A DNA stretch of 11,145 nt from assembly GCA_964424125.1 (NCBI GenBank), contig CAYRHS010000104.1, forward strand, positions 1-11,145. Direction: 5' to 3'. Below are positions 6,141 to 11,145 of this stretch, piece after piece. Source of the DNA: CAYRHS01 sp964424125 (GTDB lineage: Bacteria; Actinomycetota; Acidimicrobiia; IMCC26256; JAOSJL01). Within the stretch, counting starts at the first letter, position 1. The number at the start of each line of letters is the position of its first letter. A program made the position numbers and the translations under genes. Under the pieces are notes generated by a model. It was not told the DNA's origin. It ran no database searches and was given only the letters and a program-made list of their open reading frames with translations.

Positions 6141-7354
6141 CCCGACGTGTCGAGGTAGCTCGCGGCGTCGTCCCGGTACTCGTGGGCCCGGTCGGCCACG
6201 GTCGCAACGTACGCCGCGGAGTGGTTGTAGCCGAGATAGGCGCGCGCGAGCGCGAAGTCCGAGTCGATCCGCCCGCCGGCCGCGCGGCACAGGTAGCGGG
6301 CCGCGGCGAACGCCGCGTCGTAGAGGTTGTTGGGATCCTTCTTGCCGTCGAGGGTGGCGTCGCTCGCCCAGCGCTGCCACGTGGAGGGGATGAACTGCAT
6401 CGGGCCCACGGCCCGGTCCCAGAGCCCGTCGCCGTCGAGCCCGCCACCGTCGGTGTCGCCGATCGCGGCCACGCCCTTGCCGTCGAGCGGCACCCCGAGG
6501 ATCCAGGGAGTCACGTTGCCGGCCGCGTCCGCCGTCGCGTCGCGGTACCGGCCGTGGTCGGATTCGGTACGACCGATGCCGGCGAGCATCCACCATTCGA
6601 TGCCGCAGGCCGGGGCGAACCGGGCAACGAGCCGCTCCGCCCGGAGGTAGGCGTCGAGCGCGACCAGCGGGACGTCGATGCCGGCGACCGTCGCGCCGGG
6701 GAGGGTCGCGGCGACGTGCCGACGAGCGGCCACGAGCTCCTCGCCGGCCGCCTCGGCCGGGGCCTTGGCGTTCTCGAGTCGGGCGCGGACGTCGGCGAGC
6801 TGGTCGGCCACGCGTTCGGCGGCATCCGATGCCAGCGCACGCTGCCGGTCGGCCTCGGCCGCGACCTCGCCGAGGGTGTCGCCCACCCGGTCCGCGAGCT
6901 CGCCACGGCGAGCCAGATCGATCGGGCCCGAGGCATCGAGCATCGCGTAGCCGCGCGCGAGCGCCGGGTCGTTGACGTAGGCCGCAGCCGCCAGACGGCG
7001 CTTGCGACCAACGGCGACGGCGAGCTTCTCGGCCGCCTCCCGCTCCTTGGCGGAGAGCTCGTCGAGATCCGCCTGCAGAGCGTCCTGCCGGGCGCCGAGG
7101 TCCACCGCCTCCTCCGCCAGCGCTCGCAGCGCAGCGTCGGCGTCGTCCAGGCGACCGAGCGCGGCCGCGGCCTCGCCCGACTCGATCGGCGCGCCGGCCA
7201 ACCGCGCGTCGAGACCGGGCAGGACCGACACGGCGAGCTCGGTGATCCGAGCGCGGCCACCCCGCGTGGGCTCGTCCGTGCTCGCCAGAGCGCCGGACGC
7301 GCACGACGTGACGCCCACCACGAGAGCAGCGAACGCCGCCACCGCGCGCGCCAC
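6137..7354 (-). CDS. MltB-like lytic transglycosylase, predicted lipoprotein
   Basis: A 405-residue envelope enzyme that cuts peptidoglycan glycan strands and forms anhydro-muramyl ends. It has a hydrophobic signal (VAAFAALVVGV) and a lipobox VTSC with Cys 18, so it is likely a lipoprotein on the outer face of the membrane. Residues about 60-215 are rich in Ala, Glu, Leu and Arg and predicted helical or coiled coil, unlike the short N-terminus of enterobacterial MltB. The catalytic domain, about 222-402, has VPLVALDAYLRAERLV, the catalytic Glu 264 in GIGRTESDHGRY, a DTDGGGLDGDG loop (300-310) resembling a calcium site, GPMQFIPSTWQRW (317-329) and YNHSAAYVATV. The GTG start is favoured because an in-frame stop lies at 7430-7432 and no ATG occurs between; no clear ribosome site is seen. 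GTG codons 5 and 12 are alternatives. Confidence 0.9.
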   Translation of the reverse strand: MARAVAAFAALVVGVTSCASGALASTDEPTRGGRARITELAVSVLPGLDARLAGAPIESGEAAAALGRLDDADAALRALAEEAVDLGARQDALQADLDELSAKEREAAEKLAVAVGRKRRLAAAAYVNDPALARGYAMLDASGPIDLARRGELADRVGDTLGEVAAEADRQRALASDAAERVADQLADVRARLENAKAPAEAAGEELVAARRHVAATLPGATVAGIDVPLVALDAYLRAERLVARFAPACGIEWWMLAGIGRTESDHGRYRDATADAAGNVTPWILGVPLDGKGVAAIGDTDGGGLDGDGLWDRAVGPMQFIPSTWQRWASDATLDGKKDPNNLYDAAFAAARYLCRAAGGRIDSDFALARAYLGYNHSAAYVATVADRAHEYRDDAASYLDTSG

Positions 7355-7483
7355 GCGCCACGCGCCGCCGACGCTGCGCTCGCTGCTCGTGGCATCGGGC
7401 CATCGACCGCTCCGGTTGCCGCGCGTACATCAGCCTCGCTCGCGAGCCCCGCGGCGACTGTCCGCACGGGGGCGCTCGTTTCC

Positions 7484-7513
7484 AGTATGCCCGGTTTGCC
7501 GAGAATTTGCCAG
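7484..7513 (-). promoter_or_regulatory. Candidate promoter of the lytic transglycosylase
   Basis: On the minus strand CTGGCA (7513-7508), an 18-base spacer and CATACT (7489-7484) lie in the most AT-rich part of the 165-base gap. Transcription would start near 7477, leaving a leader of about 120 bases. That leader contains the 10-bp palindrome GCTCGCGAGC at 7438-7447. I could not match it to the c-di-AMP (ydaO) riboswitch that often precedes wall-hydrolase genes. Confidence 0.35.
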
Positions 7514-7519
7514 AGGCGG

Positions 7520-8419
7520 TCAGGCGGCGGCGCCCCCCGATCCGAGCACCTCGAATGACTCCACGAGCCTGTCCCAGCCCGGGTCGTCCTCGTTCGGCGA
7601 CACGAGCATGAGCAGGTAGAGGCGGCTCCCCACCACGACGAACCGGCCCTTCATGTGCATCCCCTCCCCCGCGACCTCCATGTCGAAGGCCTCGTGGCCG
7701 TCCTGCGTGGTCTGCTCCATCGAGATCTCGGCGTCGAAACCGTCGACGTTCCCCTCGAGCTGCACGTCGCCAGCGCTGTCGGCGAACAGGGTCTCGAGGT
7801 CGGCCTCGCTCGCGCCCGGCATCTCGAACCATCCGACGAGGGCCACGTAGTCGGGCGCGACCTCGCTGACCTCCATGTGGACCGCGACCGTCTGGCCGTC
7901 GACCTCCGCGACCTGGTCGATCGTCTGCGGCGCCACGGGGAGCTCGGCCTCGAACCCACCGAGGACGTTGCGCACCGGGACCTCGCTCTCGCCGTCCACC
8001 CAGGCCCGAGCCGCCTCCTCGAGCTCCACGTCGTCCGCGGCGAGGAAACGGTCGTAGCCGAACCAGCCGGCAACCCCGGCCACCGCCACGAGCAACGCCA
8101 GCAGGAGCGTGGGGACCCGTCGCTGCTCCCGAGGCGGCGGGGCGAGCTCCCAGACCGCGGGCGCGTCGGCCGGCCCCGAGACGCTTCCGGGCGGCTTGGG
8201 TGGCGGTGCCCCCCCGAAGTACCCCGCTCGCTCCCGAGACGGGGGCGCCGTCGGAGGGTTGACGGCGCGGCTCGGATCGGCGGGGGGCGCGGCGGGCGCC
8301 GCCGGCCGGGACGGCGCGGGGGCTCGGAACTCGACCGCGCCCGCCAGATCCGTACCGCAGCGGGTGCACGACGCCCACGTGGGCGGCACGAGGAATCCAC
8401 AGCCCGGACACTGCCTCAC
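7520..8419 (-). CDS. Zinc-ribbon, single-pass membrane protein of unknown function
   Basis: A 299-residue protein in three parts. Residues 4-21 form a zinc ribbon, CPGC then CTRC (Cys 4, 7, 18, 21). A Pro/Ala-rich linker (about 32-98) leads to one membrane helix, about 102-121 (VPTLLLALLVAVAGVAGWFG), after a basic REQRR, so the ribbon should face the cytoplasm. The remaining 175 residues outside are acidic. They start with ELEEAARAWVDG and end with GRFVVVGSRLYLLMLVSP and WDRLVESFEVL, a pattern seen in actinobacterial secreted or membrane proteins that end in a beta-rich, lipoprotein-like domain. GTG at 8419 is taken as start because it lies three codons before the first CxxC; the frame remains open upstream but would run into the divergent P450. 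No strong ribosome site is seen. I cannot name the family. Confidence 0.75.
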   Translation of the reverse strand: MRQCPGCGFLVPPTWASCTRCGTDLAGAVEFRAPAPSRPAAPAAPPADPSRAVNPPTAPPSRERAGYFGGAPPPKPPGSVSGPADAPAVWELAPPPREQRRVPTLLLALLVAVAGVAGWFGYDRFLAADDVELEEAARAWVDGESEVPVRNVLGGFEAELPVAPQTIDQVAEVDGQTVAVHMEVSEVAPDYVALVGWFEMPGASEADLETLFADSAGDVQLEGNVDGFDAEISMEQTTQDGHEAFDMEVAGEGMHMKGRFVVVGSRLYLLMLVSPNEDDPGWDRLVESFEVLGSGGAAA

Positions 8420-8434
8420 GCTGCGTGGTATCGA

Positions 8435-8459
8435 CCCCTCGACCCACCCACCTGAGGGG
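8435..8459. promoter_or_regulatory. Inverted repeat CCCCTC-N13-GAGGGG between divergent genes
   Basis: Perfect 6-bp arms flank 13 bases in the 63-base gap between the zinc-ribbon gene and the P450. It lies just upstream of the P450 -10 box. It could be an operator, or a chance repeat of low complexity. Confidence 0.3.
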
Positions 8460-8469
8460 CATCTCGCTC

Positions 8470-8475
8470 TAGGCT
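8470..8475 (+). promoter_or_regulatory. -10 box TAGGCT for a leaderless P450 transcript
   Basis: TAGGCT fits TANNNT and ends seven bases before the ATG at 8483, placing the first transcribed base at 8482 or 8483. No purine-rich ribosome site precedes the ATG. The -35 region (near 8447-8452) is weak, so an activator may help. Confidence 0.5.
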
Positions 8476-8482
8476 CCGCCCG

Positions 8483-9664
8483 ATGAGCAGCCTGCGCGCG
8501 GCTCCCGTCCGCTTCGACCCCTATGCGTACTGCACGCACGAGGATCCGTTTCCCGTCTACCACACGCTCCGCCACCGGGCCCCCGTCTACCGGGACCCCG
8601 ACCGGGGCTTCTTCGCCCTCTCACGCTACGACGACGTCCACGCGGCGCTCCGCGACTGGGAGACCTTCACCTCCTCGAGGGGCATCACGCTGGAGGAGAC
8701 CACCGAGCTCTCCCCGCCGATGCTGATCGAGATGGACCCGCCCCGCCACACGGAGCTGCGGGGCCTCGTCAGCCGCGCCTTCACGCCGAAGCGCGTAGCC
8801 GCGATGGAGGACCCGGTCCGACTCCTCGCCCGCCGGCTCGCCCGGGACCTCGCCCGACGCGGAGGCGGCGACGTGATCGCCGAATTCGCCGCGGTGGTGC
8901 CGATGGCGGTGATCTCCGAGATGCTGGGCGTGCCGCCGAGCGACCGGGGACGGATCCAGGAGCTCGCGCACACGCTCGTCCACCGGGAGCCGGGCCGAGC
9001 CGAGCTCACCCGGGCGGGTGCTCGGGCCGGCGTCGAGCTCGCCTCGTACTTCGCCCGCCTGGTCGGAGACCGCCGGGGTGGCCACGGGGACGATCTCGTC
9101 ACCGGAATGCTCCACGCCGAGGAGGGGGGCCGACGGCTGCGCGACGAGGAGGTCATCGGCTTCTGCTTCCTCCTGATCATCGCCGGGTACGAGACCACCA
9201 CGAAGCTCATCGGCAACGCGTGCTTCTGGCTCTCGCGCCATCGTGATCAGCTGGCGGCGATCGCGGCCGAGCCCGACCTCGTCCCCGCGGCGGTGGAAGA
9301 GACGCTCCGCTACGACGGCCCCACCCAGCTCATGGCACGCGAAGCGACGCGCGACGCCGTGATCCGCGACGGGAGGATCCCGGCCGGCGCCCGGGTGCTC
9401 TTGCTCCTCGGCTCCGCCAACCGCGACGAAGCCCGCTTCCGCGAGCCCGATCGCTTCGACGTCTTCCGCGAGCCCGTCCCCCACCTCGCGTTCGGCTTCG
9501 GACCGCACCACTGCCTGGGCGCCGCGCTCGCGCGCCTCGAAGGTCGGGTCGCGCTCGAGGAGCTGCTCGCCGCCCTGCCCGGACTCGTCGTCGACGAAGA
9601 CGGAGCCGAACGCGTGCACTCGGGCAACGTCCGCGGCTTCGCCCGCCTCCCCGTGCGCGCGTGA
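8483..9664 (+). CDS. Cytochrome P450 monooxygenase
   Basis: A 393-residue soluble bacterial P450 that would insert one oxygen atom into an organic substrate, using electrons from a separate ferredoxin and reductase; neither is encoded here. Diagnostic parts: the substrate-side block PPMLIEMDPPRHTELRGLVSRAF (78-100), the I-helix oxygen-activation motif AGYETTT (234-240, with Glu in place of the more common Asp), the ExxR pair Glu 273-Arg 276 in EETLRYDGP, and the heme loop FGFGPHHCLGAALAR with the axial Cys 344. Length and motif order are complete. The CYP family and substrate cannot be assigned by eye; sterols, fatty acids, terpenes or aromatic compounds are all possible. Its TGA overlaps the methyltransferase GTG by four bases, so both are made together. 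Confidence 0.96.
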   Translation: MSSLRAAPVRFDPYAYCTHEDPFPVYHTLRHRAPVYRDPDRGFFALSRYDDVHAALRDWETFTSSRGITLEETTELSPPMLIEMDPPRHTELRGLVSRAFTPKRVAAMEDPVRLLARRLARDLARRGGGDVIAEFAAVVPMAVISEMLGVPPSDRGRIQELAHTLVHREPGRAELTRAGARAGVELASYFARLVGDRRGGHGDDLVTGMLHAEEGGRRLRDEEVIGFCFLLIIAGYETTTKLIGNACFWLSRHRDQLAAIAAEPDLVPAAVEETLRYDGPTQLMAREATRDAVIRDGRIPAGARVLLLLGSANRDEARFREPDRFDVFREPVPHLAFGFGPHHCLGAALARLEGRVALEELLAALPGLVVDEDGAERVHSGNVRGFARLPVRA

Positions 9665-10416
9665 GCTCGGCCGACGACCGGCACAACCGAGCGTTCTGGG
9701 ACGCCGACGCCGACGACTACCAGGCCGTTCACGGCGCCGAGCTCGCCGCCGCCGCGCTCGGCTGGGGGGTCTGGCGGATCCCCGAGGCGGAACTCCACGT
9801 GCTCGGGGACATCACCGGCCGCGACATGCTCGAGCTCGGCTGCGGGGCGGCGCAGTGGTCCGCGGCCCTCGCCGAGGCCGGCGCCCGGCCGGTCGGGCTG
9901 GACCTGTCCGCGGTGCAGCTCGTCCATGCCCGGCGCCACCAGGCGACGCGGGAGGTGCAGTTCCCACTCGTTCAGGCGAGCGGCGCGGCGGCGCCGTTCG
10001 CCGCCGGGTCGTTCGACATCGTCTTCGCGGACCACGGCGCGTTCAGCTTCTGCGCGCCCGAGCTCGCCGTCGCCGAGGCGGCCCGGCTACTGCGATCGGG
10101 GGGTCTCCTGGCCTTCTGTGCCTCGACGCCGCTCCTGTACATGACCTGGGACGAGTCGGCCGACCGGCAGAGCCGACGCTTGCACCGCTCGTACTTCGAT
10201 CTCGGGCGCATTCGGCACGACCAGGGCACGACCGACCACGTCGTGCCGACGGGTGAGTGGATCGGCCTCTTCCGTCACCACGGCCTCGTCGTCGAGGACC
10301 TCATCGAGCTCCAGGCGCCCGACGGAGCGTCGACCACCTTCGTCGACTACGCCCCCGCCGACTGGGCCCGGCGCTGGCCCGCCGAGCAGATCTGGAGGGT
10401 CCGCCGGCCCGATTGA
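9661..10416 (+). CDS. Class I SAM-dependent methyltransferase
   Basis: A 251-residue cytoplasmic enzyme that transfers a methyl group from S-adenosylmethionine. Motif I is MLELGCGAAQWSAALAEAG (56-74), followed by the acidic residue after strand 2 in VGLDLSAVQLVHARR (Asp 81). The post-motif strand is SFDIVFADHGAFSFC (about 117-131), and motif III is AARLLRSGGLLAFCAST (about 140-156). The N-terminal NRAFWDADADDYQAVHG resembles the cap helix of small-molecule methyltransferases. The GTG start lies within the P450 stop codon (GTGA), so translation is coupled and a joint job, such as methylating the hydroxylated product, is plausible. The acceptor is unknown. Confidence 0.9.
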   Translation: MSSADDRHNRAFWDADADDYQAVHGAELAAAALGWGVWRIPEAELHVLGDITGRDMLELGCGAAQWSAALAEAGARPVGLDLSAVQLVHARRHQATREVQFPLVQASGAAAPFAAGSFDIVFADHGAFSFCAPELAVAEAARLLRSGGLLAFCASTPLLYMTWDESADRQSRRLHRSYFDLGRIRHDQGTTDHVVPTGEWIGLFRHHGLVVEDLIELQAPDGASTTFVDYAPADWARRWPAEQIWRVRRPD

Positions 10417-10420
10417 CGCT

Positions 10421-10463
10421 TCGGCGTCGGGAACGAGCAACTGCTACCCGCTGCCGACGCCGA
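10421..10463. terminator. 10-bp hairpin between convergent methyltransferase and ligase genes
   Basis: TCGGCGTCGG (10421-10430) pairs perfectly with CCGACGCCGA (10454-10463) across a 23-base loop. It fills the 66-base gap between two convergent stop codons, so it could work in both directions. There is no T-run on either side, so termination would need Rho or be inefficient. Confidence 0.5.
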
Positions 10464-10482
10464 CACGTCGCGCGTCCGTCCT

Positions 10483-11073
10483 TCAGCGTTCGAGCTCGAC
10501 GCCAGCCGACTCGCGATCCCATGTCGACGGGGTGACGCCGTCGGCGCGCAGCTCGAACTTGAGGACGCGGCCGACCGGGTTGCGCGGGAGCTCGCTGCGG
10601 AACTCGATGTACCGAGGAACGGCGAAGTACGGCACGCGCTCCGCACACCAACGGCACAGCGTCTCCTCGTCGAGTGACGCGCCTTCGTGCAGCACGGCCG
10701 TGAGCTTCACCTCGTCCTCACCGACGTCGCTCGCGACTGCGTGCACCGCCACGTCCTTCAGTGCCTCGTGGCCCAGGAACGCCTTCTCCAACTCGAAGCT
10801 CGAGATGTTCTCGCCGCGTCGGCGCAGGTAGTCCTTCTTGCGGTCCACGAAGTACAGGAACCGGTCCGCGTCGTCCAGCCCGAGGTCGCCGGTGTGGAAC
10901 CAGAGGTTGCGCAGGACGTCGACGGTTGCCTCGGCCCGGCGCCAGTAGCCCGCGAAGACGTTGGGGCCGCGCACCTGGATCTCGCCCGACGCGCTCGCGA
11001 GCCGCACGTCGACGCCGGGCAGCGGCAGCCCGACGCTGCCGGCGCGCCGGGCGATGTATACCGGCCGGCGTGT
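10483..11073 (-). CDS. CaiC-like AMP-binding acyl-CoA ligase, C-terminal fragment with broken 5' end
   Basis: The C-terminal third (about 190 of the usual 500-540 residues) of an ATP-dependent acyl-CoA synthetase of the crotonobetaine/carnitine-CoA ligase type. From the N-terminal side: RAGSVGLPLPGVDVRLA, GPNVFAGYWRRAEAT, WFHTGDLGLDDADRFLYFVDRKKD with the ATP-ribose-binding Asp, the hinge DYLRRRGENISSFELE, VPYFAVPRYIEF and the tail LPRNPVGRVLKFELR. The usual GK catalytic Lys of that tail is Arg, with a Lys three residues later, as in some CaiC-like enzymes. Homology ends at about 11050; an in-frame TAG lies at 11074-11076, and the P-loop and YGxTE regions are absent. A GTG at 11007 is the only clear internal start. 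The fragment is either a remnant or the result of a misassembled end. Confidence 0.8.
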   Translation of the reverse strand, partial: TRRPVYIARRAGSVGLPLPGVDVRLASASGEIQVRGPNVFAGYWRRAEATVDVLRNLWFHTGDLGLDDADRFLYFVDRKKDYLRRRGENISSFELEKAFLGHEALKDVAVHAVASDVGEDEVKLTAVLHEGASLDEETLCRWCAERVPYFAVPRYIEFRSELPRNPVGRVLKFELRADGVTPSTWDRESAGVELER

Positions 11074-11145
11074 CTACCCCTTCCACGAAGGCGACTTCCG
11101 CCTGAAGGGGGACTTCGTCGGCGCGCCCGGCTGGGGGCCCATCCC
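11054..11145 (+). CDS. Partial plus-strand reading frame at the window edge, unidentified
   Basis: From ATG 11054 the plus strand reads MYTGRRVYPFHEGD and on through FRLKGDFVGAPGWGPI without a stop to the edge. The residue mix looks like real protein, and 27 of its 30 third codon positions are G or C. No ribosome site precedes the ATG, and upstream the frame is antisense to the ligase, so the true start may be missing. About 30 residues are too few for a family call. Together with the broken ligase it marks a junction near 11045-11056. Confidence 0.3.
   Translation, partial: MYTGRRVYPFHEGDFRLKGDFVGAPGWGPI

Noticed and set aside
7355..7480. c-di-AMP (ydaO) riboswitch before the lytic transglycosylase
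   Set aside because: The leader is about 120 bases and I could not align the conserved ydaO blocks; only a short palindrome is evident. A covariance-model search with the ydaO-yuaA family would decide.
5709..8462. A 917-codon open frame on the minus strand spanning transglycosylase and zinc-ribbon genes
   Set aside because: It is out of frame with both clear genes on that strand, antisense to part of the amidohydrolase and the small membrane gene, and very rich in Arg and Gly: a typical GC-driven shadow frame.
8420..8575. N-terminal extension of the zinc-ribbon protein
   Set aside because: It is antisense to the P450 N-terminus and lacks domain character; the GTG at 8419 sits right before the CxxC ribbon.
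1..11145. A novel defence or anti-phage island
   Set aside because: No nuclease, helicase, toxin-antitoxin, reverse transcriptase or STAND-type gene is visible; genes are metabolic and envelope-related.

Overview
This window is very GC-rich, densely coding DNA. It has many GTG starts, two GTGA start/stop overlaps and several TANNNT -10 boxes placed directly before start codons. This looks like an actinobacterium. The mix of a thiolase, a DUF35 protein, an amidohydrolase-2 enzyme, a P450 and a CaiC-like ligase would suit an uncultured Acidimicrobiia-type lineage or a relative, but that placement is inference. No rRNA, tRNA, CRISPR array, insertion sequence or phage gene was seen, and no gap between genes reaches 300 bases.

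Left part (1-4489): on the minus strand, a likely operon runs from a DUF35 zinc-ribbon/OB-fold protein (start 2268) through a flavodoxin-fold FMN oxidoreductase to an aldehyde dehydrogenase cut by the window edge. Further upstream on the same strand is a thiolase-superfamily protein of the SCP-x/Ltp2 kind, the usual partner of a DUF35 protein. A membrane-anchored LysM protein on the plus strand lies between the two. The 115-base spacer between DUF35 and LysM holds two overlapping palindromes and promoters facing both ways. Both promoters would give leaderless mRNAs.

Middle part (4582-8419): divergent from the thiolase, an amidohydrolase-2 family metalloenzyme is translationally coupled to a 90-residue protein with two membrane segments. 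It converges, with shared stop codons (CTAG), on a lipoprotein lytic transglycosylase that has a long helical N-terminal region. Next comes an unknown protein with a double CxxC zinc ribbon, one membrane helix and a C-terminal domain predicted to lie outside the membrane.

Right part (8483-11145): a cytochrome P450 is coupled by a GTGA overlap to a class I SAM methyltransferase, a likely small oxidation-methylation module. It converges, over a hairpin, on the C-terminal third of a CaiC-like acyl-CoA ligase. That ligase breaks off near 11050, where an in-frame stop and unrelated-looking plus-strand coding sequence take over. This is either a rearrangement breakpoint or an assembly chimera.

Taken together, the enzymes (aldehyde dehydrogenase, CoA ligase, thiolase/DUF35, P450, amidohydrolase) point to breakdown or modification of lipid-like or aromatic acids. 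They are interleaved with ordinary cell-envelope genes. I did not find convincing evidence for a wholly new defence or mobile system.
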